A stretch of DNA of 36,149 nt from the NCBI GenBank assembly GCA_030447595.1, contig JAUJON010000017.1:1-36149 (forward strand), given 5' to 3'. Position 1 is the stretch's first letter. Each line of letters starts with the position of its first letter. The notes under the pieces were generated by a model. That model saw nothing but the letters and a program-made list of their open reading frames with translations. It was not told the origin of the DNA and made no database searches. Shown here in pieces: positions 7,440-17,535 of this stretch. The translations under genes and the position numbers were made by a program. Source of the DNA: Thermosynechococcaceae cyanobacterium YX3bin19 (GTDB lineage: Bacteria > Cyanobacteriota > Cyanobacteriia > Thermosynechococcales > Thermosynechococcaceae).

Positions 7440-10331
7440 ATGCCGAGAACAAACTTCAACCAAGCTATCAAACTGTCTATTCTATTGCTAGGGCTATGGT
7501 GGGCAATTGACTTTATCTCTTACCTGATCGTTGAGCGCCTATGGTTTGAGGAGGTTGGCTACCTACAAGTTTTCCTGCTCCAGATCAAAACAAAAGCCTG
7601 GCTGTGGCTGGTGGCCCTCCTGGGAACAGCCGGTTTTCTCTTGAGCAATTTGAGCCTGGCTAATCGGCTGAAGCATCAGCAGCCGCAAGCACCAGAGCCC
7701 AATGCTGCTAAAGGGATGGTAATAATCGGGCTATTCCCCGTCGTTTTGCTCCTGAGCTTGCTAATTGTGTTGCTACTGATTTACTACAGCCAAGTGGCCC
7801 AGCGATTCTGGCACCCTACTGTCAGCCTAGCCAGCTCTCCCCAATCAATCAGTCAACTGCAGTTGAGCTCTCTTTGGCAAATTCTCGTAGATGGCTTGGC
7901 CCAGCCTTGGCACCTTGGTCTTGCTTGTGGGTTAATAGTTGCCTTGCTCCTCTACCCGCAGCCTTGCTTGACTGCCATTGCAGTGGGGCTAAGCTTGATT
8001 TTTGGTTTCATCCTGTCTGGGCACTGGACAACCGTTGTTCAGTATTTTAACGCTACGCCTTTTACTACTAGCGACCCAGTGTTTGGCCGAGACATTAGTT
8101 TTTATATCTTTGCCTTACCCGTTTGGGAACTGCTGAGGTTTTGGTCAGTGGGATTGTTTTCCGTAGGCTTAATTGCCGTCACTTTAATCTACCTGCTGTC
8201 AGGCAATAGTCTCGCTGAGGGTAGTTTTCACGAATTCTCTCAGGCACAGCAACGCCATTTGTATGGGTTGGGTGGTTGCTGGTGCAGCGCGATCGCCCTT
8301 TCCTACTTGCTCAGTCGCTATGAATTGCTTTACTCTCCTGAAGGCGTGGTTTACGGTGCCAGCTATACGGATGTGGCAGCCCGCTTACCCGCCTATACGG
8401 CCTTGAGCCTGCTGTCAGGCGCGATCGCAATCTTTTTACTCTGGCGCGCCATCTTTTGGTCAAAGGCTACCGGCAAAAACCTATCACGACTGGTTTTTAT
8501 CCTGGGAGTGTACCTGGCCAGTGCGGTAGTTGCGCTTGTGTTACCCCTCGGGGTGCAGCGCTTGGGGGTGCAGCCCAACGAGCTGACCCGCGAACGGCCT
8601 TACATTCAACGCAGTATTGAACTCACTCGCCAAGCCCTTGACTTAGCCGCAATTGAGGTTGAAACCTTTGACCCTCAAGGCAAACTGACCAGTGCAGATG
8701 TCCAAGCGAATAACCTGACCGTTCAGAATATCCGGCTGTGGGATACTCGCCCGCTGTTGGCAACGAATCGCCAGTTGCAGCGCATCCGCCCCTACTATGA
8801 ATTTTCGGATGCCGACATTGACCGCTATGCCCTGAAAACCCTAGATGCGTCTCCTGAAGGACAGTCAGACAAGCGACAGGTCTTTGTTTCAGCTCGGGAG
8901 TTGCAGTACAGCGCCGTTCCAGAACAAGCTCAAACCTGGGTGAACCAGCATTGGATCTATACCCACGGTTATGGTTTTACAGTCAGCCCCGTGAATACAG
9001 CTGGACCCGGTGGGCTGCCGGAGTTTTTCGTGAGGGATATTGGGGCGGGGTCAGATGAAGGAGACCTGCGGGTGACCAATCAAAGTGTTGAGGCTAGCAT
9101 TCCTATTGGTCGTCCCCGGATTTATTACGGTGAAATTACGCATAACTACGTGATGACTTCGGCCAACGTCAAGGAATTAGATTATCCGAGTGGCGATGAG
9201 AATGTTTACAACACCTATGATGGCCGCGGTGGTGTCCCCATTAGTTCCCTTTGGCGGCGAGGATTATTTGCTAAGTATCTGAAGGATTGGCAGATGCTTT
9301 TTTCCCAGAACTTTACCCCAGAGACAAAGCTGCTGTTCCGGCGCCAGATTCGTCAGCGCATTCAGGCCATTGCCCCCTTTTTACAGTACGACAGTGACCC
9401 CTACTTGGTAGTTGCCGATGCTGATCCTGGCGATCCATCAAATCAAAATTACCTGTACTGGATGATTGACGCCTACACCACCAGCGATCGCTACCCCTAT
9501 GCCGATCCAGGAAACAACCAGTTTAACTACATCCGTAACTCCGTTAAGGTTGTTGTCGATGCCTACCACGGCTCCGTCGACTTTTACGTCATTGACCCTA
9601 AAGACCCGCTGATCAAAACCTGGCAGGCCACCTTTCCCAATCTATTCAAGCCCTTCAGTCAATTACCAGTCGCCTTAAAAAGTCATATTCGCTATCCTGT
9701 GGACTTGTTCAAGGTGCAGTCAGAGCGCTTGTTGACCTACCACATGACCGATCCGCAGGTCTTTTATAACCGGGAAGATCTATGGCGCGTCCCCAATGAG
9801 ATCTATGGCGGCAAGCCTCAATTGGTCGAACCCTATTACCTAATCATAAACCTGCCAACCACAGGAGACGCCGAAGAATTTGTATTGCTCTATCCCTTTA
9901 CCCCGGCGGGGCGGAACAATTTGATTGCTTGGCTAGCAGCCCGCTCGGATGGGGATAACTACGGTAAGCGCCTGCTTTACCAATTCCCCAAGCAGGAATT
10001 GGTCTACGGTCCAGAGCAAATAGAAGCTCGCATCAATCAAGATCCGATCATCTCTCAACAGATTTCGCTTTGGAACCGCCAGGGGTCGCGGGCAGTGCAG
10101 GGCAATCTCCTGGTGATTCCATTGAAACAGTCTCTGCTCTATGTTGAACCGCTTTATTTAGAAGCCGAGCGAGATAGTTTACCCACCCTGGTGCGAGTCA
10201 TCGTTGTCTATGAAAATCGGATCGTGATGGCAGAAACTCTGGAACAAGCCTTGAGGGGGATTTTCCAGGACAATGAGGCTTCCCCGGCAATTATCCGCCC
10301 CTTAGCGCCGGGCGTGCCCGCTCCTCAGTAG
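7440..10331 (+). CDS. UPF0182 family membrane protein
   Basis: An intact 963-aa protein of the UPF0182 family. The N-terminal third has about seven TM helices (for example at residues ~10-30, 50-70, 95-120, 155-185 and 215-250). A large extracytoplasmic domain follows with family-typical stretches such as [48 protein letters not shown] and [19 protein letters not shown]. Function is unknown. The length is normal and the frame unbroken over 2.9 kb, which contrasts with several neighbours. It starts 109 bp from the divergent DUF423 start and converges on ktrA with a 45-bp gap. Confidence 0.93.
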   Translation: MPRTNFNQAIKLSILLLGLWWAIDFISYLIVERLWFEEVGYLQVFLLQIKTKAWLWLVALLGTAGFLLSNLSLANRLKHQQPQAPEPNAAKGMVIIGLFPVVLLLSLLIVLLLIYYSQVAQRFWHPTVSLASSPQSISQLQLSSLWQILVDGLAQPWHLGLACGLIVALLLYPQPCLTAIAVGLSLIFGFILSGHWTTVVQYFNATPFTTSDPVFGRDISFYIFALPVWELLRFWSVGLFSVGLIAVTLIYLLSGNSLAEGSFHEFSQAQQRHLYGLGGCWCSAIALSYLLSRYELLYSPEGVVYGASYTDVAARLPAYTALSLLSGAIAIFLLWRAIFWSKATGKNLSRLVFILGVYLASAVVALVLPLGVQRLGVQPNELTRERPYIQRSIELTRQALDLAAIEVETFDPQGKLTSADVQANNLTVQNIRLWDTRPLLATNRQLQRIRPYYEFSDADIDRYALKTLDASPEGQSDKRQVFVSARELQYSAVPEQAQTWVNQHWIYTHGYGFTVSPVNTAGPGGLPEFFVRDIGAGSDEGDLRVTNQSVEASIPIGRPRIYYGEITHNYVMTSANVKELDYPSGDENVYNTYDGRGGVPISSLWRRGLFAKYLKDWQMLFSQNFTPETKLLFRRQIRQRIQAIAPFLQYDSDPYLVVADADPGDPSNQNYLYWMIDAYTTSDRYPYADPGNNQFNYIRNSVKVVVDAYHGSVDFYVIDPKDPLIKTWQATFPNLFKPFSQLPVALKSHIRYPVDLFKVQSERLLTYHMTDPQVFYNREDLWRVPNEIYGGKPQLVEPYYLIINLPTTGDAEEFVLLYPFTPAGRNNLIAWLAARSDGDNYGKRLLYQFPKQELVYGPEQIEARINQDPIISQQISLWNRQGSRAVQGNLLVIPLKQSLLYVEPLYLEAERDSLPTLVRVIVVYENRIVMAETLEQALRGIFQDNEASPAIIRPLAPGVPAPQ

Positions 10332-10376
10332 AGCTCAGTAAAAACAAAGAATTGCTTGACCCATTCTCGGTTAGCT

Positions 10377-11075
10377 CTAAAGGGGCAAGTTATTGATATT
10401 TTTGTTGTGACCAATCAAAACCATCAATGCTCCCTTTCCAAAGGCGCAGGTTAGGCTCTGGATTGATTTCAAATTTATTATTGGCACAAACCGCCAGCAG
10501 ATTCAGGCCGTAGCGACTCCCGCAGGCCAACATCCGCAATAGTTTTACCATGAAATGCTTCTGGAACCAGCACCTCAACAATACTATTGTTTGGGTCTAG
10601 TTCAAAGCGATCTAAAATCGCTGGCTTGGTGAGCGATCGCGCGAGACTACAGCCAGCATCATTCTCTGGATAAACAACCCGATCGGCGCCCACTCGTCGC
10701 AACAGCTTGCCGTGAACCTCCTGAGGAAGCCTTAGCAACTACATGGGGAACCCCACCCTCTTTAATGTTCAGCGTCGTGATAATACTTTCTTGTAAATAG
10801 TTACCGATCGCCACAATCACCGTATCAAACTCAAAAATTCCTGCTTCTCTAAGAGCCGAAGGTTCGGTTGAGTCTAGCTGTACGGAATGGGCCGTAATCT
10901 GATCGGTGACTACCTGGGAAACTCGTTTTTCATCAATGTCAGTTCCTAACACTTCATAGCCCAAATTGTGCAACGTTGCACAGACGGCTCGTCCAAAGCG
11001 CCCTAACCCAATGACGGCAAACTGCTTATTGGTAGTTTGCGAACCCCGAAAAAGACTAAGAGACGAGAGATTCAC
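10377..11075 (-). CDS. ktrA: Ktr/Trk K+ uptake regulatory subunit KtrA (frameshifted)
   Basis: KtrA is the cytosolic RCK ring that gates the KtrB K+ translocator by binding nucleotides. Rebuilt from three minus-strand pieces plus a fourth frame at the end, it gives about 233 aa. RCK_N carries GLGRFG, then the acidic GTDIDE, and DTVIVAIGNYLQESI; RCK_C carries VEVLVPEAFHGKTIADVGL and LLAVCANN. Breaks occur near 10735 (after VVAKASS, resuming EVHGKLLRRVGADRVVYPE), near 10530 (resuming RYGLNLLAVC) and near 10410 (resuming ALMVLIGHNKNI to the stop at 10377). Its partner ktrB lies 92 bp upstream on the same strand. Single-base indels at each break suggest base-call errors in a living gene; this is inference. 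Confidence 0.85.
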
Positions 11076-11167
11076 GCGTTTTTCCTTGGCTTTAGCTAAT
11101 GGTTGTGAAAATAATTATCCAAACTAAGGATTGATCTCCAGCCTACCAAGCGATCTCGATCCAGCGA

Positions 11168-12504
11168 TTACCCCACTAGCATATTCTCCTCTGGGTAGCG
11201 GATTGCACTCGGACGGGGATCGCCCAGCAGAGCACCCATGAGTAGCAGGATACCTACCCGCCCGACATACATTGTGGCAACTATGACCAGCTTGCCGGGG
11301 GCTGAGAGATCCGCTGTAATCCCGGTTGACAGGCCCACTGTGGCAAACGCTGAGACAACCTCAAACAAGAGGCGAATAAAATCTACCGCTGGGTCCGTGA
11401 GGGTCATTAATATGGTGGTAATGATCACCGTTACCACGGAGCCAATGAGCACTCCCACTGCTTTCAAAATTAAAGAGAAGGGTACTTGGCGCTCATAGAT
11501 ATGGACTTCCTCTTTTTCCTGCAGAATCGCCCCGGTACAACTGGTCAAAACCCTCAGGGTTGTCGTTTTAATGCCACCGGCTGTGCCTCCAGGACTGCCA
11601 CCGATAAACATCAGGGCAATGATGATGAATAATGCCGCCGTAGACATGGCACCAATATCGACACTATTAAACCCAGCCGTTCTAGGGTACAACCGCCTGG
11701 AACCAGGCTACCAGCAATTGCGTTCCCAGGCTCAGGTCACCAAAGGTTTCAGGATTGCTCAGCTCCGTCAAGAAAATGGCGATTGTTCCTACTACCAGAA
11801 GCACCAGGGTTGTACTAGTTACAACTTTGAAATTGAGGGATAGGACAACTCGCTCTTTTTCTTCCCAGCAGGCGATCGTGCAGTGAGAGATATAGTTCAA
11901 AAATCACTTCGTAACCAATGCCGCCGAAGATAATTAGCCCCGGAATCACCAGGTTTAATAGCAGTGACGACTGGTAGCCAATAAAACTATCCTTAAACAA
12001 ACTAAAACCGGCGTTATTCCAAGCGCTGATGCTGTGAAAAATTGCTAACCACAGTCCTCGATCCAGCCCGTAGTCTGGAGCAAAAACAGGAAGCAGTAGA
12101 AAAATCCCCGTGATTTCAAAAATCAGGGTGGTGGCAATAATCGAGCGGATAACCTCGGAACTCCCTTGCATGCCAGTTCGATCCAATGCCTGCTGGAGGG
12201 CAACCTTATCTCGCAAGCCAAACCTACGACCGAGGACGAGAAATAAAAAGGTGGTGGCGCTCATGTACCCCAATCCGCCAATCTGGATCAGCGTCAGAAT
12301 AAAAATTTGCCCCCAGGTGGAAAAGTAAGTGCCAGTATCGACCACAATGTGACCCGTGACGCAAACTGCAGAAGTTGCCGTGAACAGCGCCACAATTGGA
12401 TCGTTCCAGGTGCCGCTGCTGGTTGAGATCGGCAACATTAGCAGGATCGTTCCCACTGCGATCATGGCTAGAAATCCTAGCAAAATGGTTCTAGAAATCG
12501 TCAT
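11168..12504 (-). CDS. ktrB: Ktr K+ uptake translocating subunit KtrB (frameshifted)
   Basis: This is the membrane subunit of the Ktr (Na+-dependent) K+ uptake system, with four TM-P-TM repeats. The four pore-loop segments are visible: TSAVCVTGH, SAWNNAGFS, PRTAGFNSVD and ATVGLSTG. The gating-loop signature GGSPGGTAGGIKTTT is also present. The frame breaks twice: near 11855, where an A-run (AAAAA) appears one base too long (LLGRK then ERVVLSLNFKVVTS), and near 11685, where one base too many separates FQAVVP from RTAGFN. The rebuilt length is about 445 aa, normal for KtrB. It is upstream of ktrA, and divergent from the tocopherol genes. Confidence 0.9.
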
Positions 12505-12547
12505 GGAGGAGTTGCGGTTGGCTCAATAGTCTTTGCAGAAAGAAGTG

Positions 12548-12630
12548 TCATCTAGGTGGTAGCTTATGCAGATATGCCCGTATACAAATGTGCCCCTCGA
12601 ACAACCGAATTTGCCACCTTAGGAAGATGA
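12548..12630. repeat. Imperfect inverted repeat in the ktrB / tocopherol divergent promoter region
   Basis: TCATCTAGGTGG (12548-12559) is matched by the reverse-complement-like CCACCTTAGGAAGATGA (12614-12630), with a few extra bases in the right arm. The 54-bp gap between arms is AT-rich. The element lies in the 191-bp region between the ktrB start and the gamma-tocopherol methyltransferase start, so it could be an operator or a hairpin in a leader. Seen in sequence; role unknown. Confidence 0.4.
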
Positions 12631-12695
12631 CTTAATTTACTGCTTTATCAGCCTATTAGATAGTCTAGGTAATCCGATGTAACTTTTAACTCCTG

Positions 12696-13553
12696 ATGAC
12701 GACAACCCCTCTCTCCCAGCAAATCCAGCAGTTCTATGACGCCTCTTCCGGGCTGTGGGAACAAGTCTGGGGCGAACACATGCATCACGGCTACTACGGT
12801 CCCCAGGGCAATCAAAAAAAAGACCGCCGCCAGGCTCAGATCGACTTAATTGAAGAACTGCTGGACTGGTCTCAGGTACGGCAAGCTCAGCAGATTCTAG
12901 ATGTCGGGTGTGGCATTGGCGGTAGCTCTCTTTACCTGGCCCAAAAGTTCAATGCTGCTGTTACCGGTGTGACGCTCAGTCCTGTGCAAGCTGCCAGAGC
13001 GGCTGAGCGAGCCCAGGCTGCCGGGACGGAGTTAGGTACAACTGGACCTAGCGCTCAATTTCAGGTAGCAGATGCTCTGAAGTTGCCGTTCGCTAATAAC
13101 TCCTTTGACCTCGTTTGGTCCTTAGAAAGTGGTGAGCACATGCCGGATAAAGTTAAGTTTTTGCAGGAGTGCTACCGAGTGCTACAGCCGGGAGGAACGT
13201 TGGTTATGGCAACCTGGTGTCATCGACCTACCCCCCCATCCCTAACTTCCGAAGAGCAAAAGCATCTAGCCAAAATTTACCAAGTCTACTGCTTGCCCTA
13301 CGTGATCTCGCTGCCTGAGTATGAACAAATTGCCCGTAATCTTAACTTGCAGAATATTCGCACAGCAGACTGGTCGCAGGCGGTAGCTCCCTTTTGGGAT
13401 GTGGTAATTGATTCGGCTTTCAACCCGATGGCGCTCTGGGGCTTACTGAACGCCGGTTGGGGCACCATTCAAGCGGCCCTGTCTTTAGGACTGATGTCTA
13501 ACGGCTACCGCCAGGGTTTGATCCGCTTTGGATTGCTCACTGCCAGTAAATAA
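12696..13553 (+). CDS. Gamma-tocopherol methyltransferase
   Basis: A SAM-dependent methyltransferase (285 aa) that converts gamma- to alpha-tocopherol, the last step of vitamin E synthesis in cyanobacterial membranes. Motif I is ILDVGCGIGGSSLYLA. The family-specific signatures FYDASSGLWEQVWGEHMHHGYYG near the start (listed here as separate parts: FYDASSGLWE, WGEHMHHGYYG), VWSLESGEHMP, ATWCHRP and IYQVYCLPYVISL match VTE4-type enzymes rather than generic UbiE/SmtA methyltransferases. The frame is intact. It is followed after 47 bp by the homogentisate phytyltransferase gene, which supports the pathway assignment. VTE4 is the plant name; I leave the symbol blank. Confidence 0.9.
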   Translation: MTTTPLSQQIQQFYDASSGLWEQVWGEHMHHGYYGPQGNQKKDRRQAQIDLIEELLDWSQVRQAQQILDVGCGIGGSSLYLAQKFNAAVTGVTLSPVQAARAAERAQAAGTELGTTGPSAQFQVADALKLPFANNSFDLVWSLESGEHMPDKVKFLQECYRVLQPGGTLVMATWCHRPTPPSLTSEEQKHLAKIYQVYCLPYVISLPEYEQIARNLNLQNIRTADWSQAVAPFWDVVIDSAFNPMALWGLLNAGWGTIQAALSLGLMSNGYRQGLIRFGLLTASK

Positions 13554-13600
13554 GACCGCGATCGCTATAAAATCTATTCCGGAACTTGTTTAAGGCGTTC

Positions 13601-14560
13601 ATGAGCCAGCCTCGTCCTCACATCTTGCATCAGTGTCTCTCCTGGCTTCATGCGTTTTGGCAGTTCTCCCGGCCCCATACAATCATTGGTACCAGTTTAA
13701 GCGTCCTGGGCTTATATCTGATTGCCCTAGATGGACTGACAGGGAGCTTTACAGGTCAAAGTCTAGGGAGTTTGCTAGGAACCCTGGCCAGCTGCCTGTA
13801 CGGCAACGTCTATATTGTGGGTTTAAACCAGCTCGCAGATGTGGCGATTGACCAGATTAATAAACCCCATCTGCCTTTAGCGTCAGGTGAATATTCCCGC
13901 GCTGAAGGAACGGTAATTGTCGCCACCACTGGCTGACTCGCTCTGCTACTAGCTTTATTTCAGGGACCATTCTTGTTTGCCACCGTAGGTAGCAGCTTAA
14001 TCATAGGAAGCGCCTATTCCTTTCCAACGATCCGGTTAAAGCCAATTCACTGATTGGCGGCAATGAGTATTTTTTGGGTGCGAGGGGTCATTGTTAACTT
14101 ATGACTGTTCCTCCACTTCAATTGGGTTTTAGGTCTCTCTAGCCAGGTGCCTCCTGAAGTCTGGGCACTGACTCTGTTTGTCTTGGGATATACCTTTGCG
14201 ATCTCTATTTTGAAAGATATTCCTGACATAGAGGGCGATCGCCGCTTCAACATCACCACGTTTACGATTCGCTCAGGTCCCCGGGCTGTGTTCAACCTGG
14301 CCCGCTGGGTGATTACCGGCTGCTATCTCGCTATCGCCATCGCCGGGATAGTGGGGCTGCCATCAGTCCAGCCGCTGTTCCTCAGTACCACACATTTTCT
14401 CGCCCTTGCTTTCCTGTGGGGACGGAGTCTGAACGTAGATCTCAAGAACAAAGCCGCGATCGCCAGTTTCTACCAATTTGTCTGGAAACTATTTTTCCTG
14501 GAGTACCTGATCTTTCCCATAGCCTGCTTGCCGTTTGCTCGGTTAGTTCGTTACAATTGA
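13601..14560 (+). CDS. Homogentisate phytyltransferase (frame interrupted by three TGA codons)
   Basis: A UbiA-family prenyltransferase that joins phytyl diphosphate to homogentisate, the committed step of tocopherol synthesis, in the membrane. It carries FWQFSRPHTIIGTSLSV, the first Asp-rich motif NQLADVAID, the second motif KDIPDIEGD, and the C-terminal IASFYQFVWKLFFLEYL. Start ATG 13601 has an AAGG 5 bases before it. All of 13601-14560 lies in one reading frame (319 codons plus stop) but with in-frame TGA at 13934, 14051 and 14102. The 14051 TGA disappears if one C is removed near 14041 and one G added near 14057 (giving KQFTDWAA); 14102 falls at a position where homologues have Gly (NLGLFL). 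Sequencing error or recent inactivation are both possible. Confidence 0.87.
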
Positions 14561-14760
14561 TACACTAGTCATGGAGCTTTCATGATCTAGACCAGTTTTA
14601 ATAAGCAGTTCCCGTCGCAGTGTGAGTTTGGTAGATGAGGGAGGAATATGCTCAGTGCATGTGGCACCCAGGTTATTCTATGCACCCGGTGTTCCTGGGT
14701 CTGCGGTGTTGGGTCCATTGTTGACTCCTGCTTGACGCCTGTTTAAAGGCAAGCGAACCT
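14561..14760. other. Intergenic region with a hairpin upstream of the sensor kinase
   Basis: A 200-bp gap. ACCCAGG (14666-14672) and CCTGGGT (14694-14700) form a perfect 7-bp inverted repeat with a 21-base loop, 60 bases before the kinase start. No tRNA or small ORF was seen. The hairpin may belong to the kinase leader; no T-run follows it. Confidence 0.35.
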
Positions 14761-17087
14761 ATGCGAGCGAGTCAGGAAATTAAAGCAGAAATTGAGGCGA
14801 AGTTTGGTTTTTTTCCGCCTTTCTTTGCTCCGGCACTAGAGAGCCCCCAGGTGTTGGAGAATCTTTGGCAACAAACATTGGCTGCATATGTCAATAACCC
14901 GCTTTCAGCATTGTTCAAGGAAAAGCTGAATGCCTACCTCTCCCGCTACTGTGAGGTTCCCTACTGCATGGTTTGCCACAGTTGCGTTCTGCGCCCCTTG
15001 GGGATGACAGCGCAGGAGGTATTAACGCTACTGGAATCGCCGCCGCCAACAGAAGCGGAAATTAGTCAGCACCTAAGCTTACTCGAGGCTCAATCCGATC
15101 TGCTGGCGACCTTACCAGAGCCCAGCTCAGCTTTGGAAAAAAGCCTACTTTACTGTGCCATCTACATTTTCCTAGAAGGGGATCAGGCCCAGCACTACCG
15201 CCGTGAGTTACGTCGCCTTTTAGGTGCTGTTAACTACAACCACTTGGTGGCTTATGTTGCCTATATCAAAACCTGCCACACCTGGATGGAAGCTCACCCA
15301 GAAGTGTCCTACGAAGCCGATCAGCGGGCATTGGATCACCTGGACCCTTTACTAGCGCAGGAACCTTATCTGATGGACTTCTTCCGCAGCTACCGGCAGA
15401 GGGTGAAGCGGGAGCGCCAAAGCCGGGCAGAACACTTAGCGACACTGGCTGAGCGCCAACGGCATGAGGAAATTTTACGTCGCCGTGAGCAGGAATTTGA
15501 GGCTCTGCTGGCAAATACACCCGACGTGATGATTCGCTGTGACAGAAAACTCCGGTATATCTATGTCAGCCCTGCAGTGGAGCGGACAACTAGCTTGCCA
15601 ATAGCGGCGTTCATTGGTAAGACCAGCGAAGAACTAGGATTACCTCTAGAGTTATGCCAGCTCTGGGATGCAACCCTAAATCAAGTTTTCGCCACAGGCC
15701 AAGAACAGGCGATTGAGTTTCAGTCTCCCACCGTTGATGGACTGCGCAACTATCAATCGCGTGTCGTTCCCGAGTTTGACAAACAGGGAGAAGTTCAATA
15801 TGCCTTGGTTGTCAGCCGTGATATCACTCAACTGAAGCAGGCTGAGGCAGAATTACAGCGTCAGATCCTAGGAGCGCAACTGTTTGCGGAAATCACTCTC
15901 AAGATTCGCCAATCCTTGGACCTTGAGGAAGTACTGCAAACTACGGTCACTGAGGTGCAAAAGATTTTTCAGGCTGACCGCGTCTTGCTATTTCAACTGG
16001 GACCGGATGGGTTTGGCAAAGTGGTCAACGAGGCCGTTGTTCCCGGTTGGCCCTCCATCATTGAGCGAGAAATCACCGATGACTGTTTTGGCGCAGAGTA
16101 CCTGCAGCGCTATCGCCAGGGGCGGGTTTACACGATTGATGCCCTGGATGCGGCGCAGGTGCACCCCTGCCTGCGGGAATTTCTGCAGCAGTTTGGGGTA
16201 AAGGCCAAGTTAGTCGTACCGATTCTGCTGCAAGACAAGCTCTGGGGCCTGTTGATTGCCCACCAGTGCAGCCATTCTCGGCAGTGGAACAGTTTCGAAA
16301 TTGCTTTGCTGCAACAACTAGCCGATCAAGTGGGCATTGCTCTTGTCCAAGCCCAACTGCTGGCAGAAGAATCTTCTCAGCGGCAGGAACTGACCCGCTC
16401 CAATACGGAATTGGAGCAATTTGCCTATGTTGCCTCCCACGACCTGCAAGAGCCTCTGAGAATGGTGACGAGTTACCTGCAACTGCTGCAGCGACGCTAC
16501 AAAGACAAGCTGGATGCAGATGCGGACGAGTTCATCGCCTACGCGGTTGATGGTGCTAGCCGGATGCAAATCTTAATCAATGACCTACTGACCTATTCAC
16601 GGGTGGGGACTCGTGCTAAAACCTTTGAACCAACAGACTGCAATACTGTTTTACAGCGGGTTTTAAGAAACCTCCAGGTGGCGATCGCTGAGCAGGGGGC
16701 GGTGGTGAACTTTGACCCGTTGCCCGTCGTCATGGCGGTATGCCACTCAACTGACGCAATTGTTTCAAAATCTGATTAGTAATGCGATCAAGTTCCAGGG
16801 CGAACAGCCAGCAACAGTAAATATTAAGGCTGAGCCGCAAGATGGAGTATGGTTGTTTGCCGTGCAAGATAACGGTATTGGTATCGAGCCACAGTATGTT
16901 GAGCGAATCTTTGTGATCTTCCAGCGCCTGCACAGCCGGACGGAGTATTCTGGTACTGGGGTAGGATTAGCAATCTGCAAGAGAAATTGTGGAACGCCAC
17001 GGGGGGCATATCTGGGTCGAGTCAGAACTCGGCAAGGGTTCAACCTTCTACTTCACAATCCCTCACAGGGAAGGTAAGGTATCGTGA
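14761..17087 (+). CDS. Sensor histidine kinase: AhpD/CMD-like - PAS - GAF - HisKA - HATPase (frameshifted)
   Basis: A soluble hybrid-input kinase of about 775 aa. Residues 1-200 look like an AhpD/carboxymuconolactone-decarboxylase helical domain with Cys64 and C69-x2-C72-H73-x-C75 (YCMVCHSCV followed by [10 protein letters not shown]). A helical linker (211-245) leads to PAS (~245-365). GAF (~385-545) contains DDCF (Cys442) and, 28 residues later, Cys470 before [18 protein letters not shown]. The phosphoacceptor His560 lies in [12 protein letters not shown]. The HATPase carries [17 protein letters not shown] and GTGVGLAIC. One extra base near 16739 and one extra A near 16984 break the frame; correction gives [20 protein letters not shown] and a TGA at 17085-17087. 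It overlaps the response-regulator start by GTGA. The AhpD resemblance is motif-level inference. Confidence 0.82.
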
Positions 17088-17530
17088 ATGTTTCAACGCT
17101 GGGTAGGCCGATTGAGATTCTCCTCGTTGAGGATAGTCCCGGAGACGTGCGGCTGACGCGGGAAGTCCTCAAAGACGGCAAGATGCTCAACAACTTGAAT
17201 GTCGTTGGGGATGGTGTAGAGGCATTGGCATTTCTAGGCAGGAAAAACCAATACGCCAACGCGCCGCGCCCGGATCTGATTCTGCTGGACTTGAATCTGC
17301 CGAAAAAAGATGGGCGGGAGGTTTTGGTAGAAATTAAAACGGATCGCCATTGGCAGCGCATCCCCATCGTGGTTCTCACCACTTCCCAAGCAGAAGAAGA
17401 TATCCTGAAAGCATATAACCTTCATGCTAACTGTTACATTACTAAACCGATTGACCTCGATCAGTTCATTAAAGTTTTGCAGGCCATTGAAGATTTCTGG
17501 TTAACGATCGTCAAATTACCAGCGGAGTAA
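17084..17530 (+). CDS. Rcp-type single-domain response regulator
   Basis: A 148-aa CheY-like receiver with no output domain. The acidic pair is in [12 protein letters not shown], the phosphoacceptor Asp in [13 protein letters not shown], the Thr in VVLTTSQ and the Lys in [11 protein letters not shown]. The D-S-P-G-D-V-R-L-T start and the extended beta4-alpha4 region are typical of Rcp1-like regulators paired with cyanobacterial phytochromes. GTG at 17084 is the likely start, sharing GTGA with the kinase stop, so translation is coupled. The next kinase begins 5 bp after its stop. It probably relays phosphate between the two kinases. Confidence 0.92.
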   Translation: MNVSTLGRPIEILLVEDSPGDVRLTREVLKDGKMLNNLNVVGDGVEALAFLGRKNQYANAPRPDLILLDLNLPKKDGREVLVEIKTDRHWQRIPIVVLTTSQAEEDILKAYNLHANCYITKPIDLDQFIKVLQAIEDFWLTIVKLPAE

Positions 17531-17535
17531 ACTCA

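Noticed and set aside
11238-11843. Plus-strand frames opposite ktrB
   Set aside because: Antisense shadows of a well-identified transporter; no independent protein features.
13930-14105. TGA recoding (alternative genetic code) in the phytyltransferase
   Set aside because: The three TGA codons do not fall at one amino acid type in homologues, one is explained by paired indels, and intact genes in the window end normally at TGA as well.
14640-14705. tRNA or riboswitch in the leader of the sensor kinase
   Set aside because: Only one 7-bp hairpin is visible; no cloverleaf, T-loop or known riboswitch core was found.
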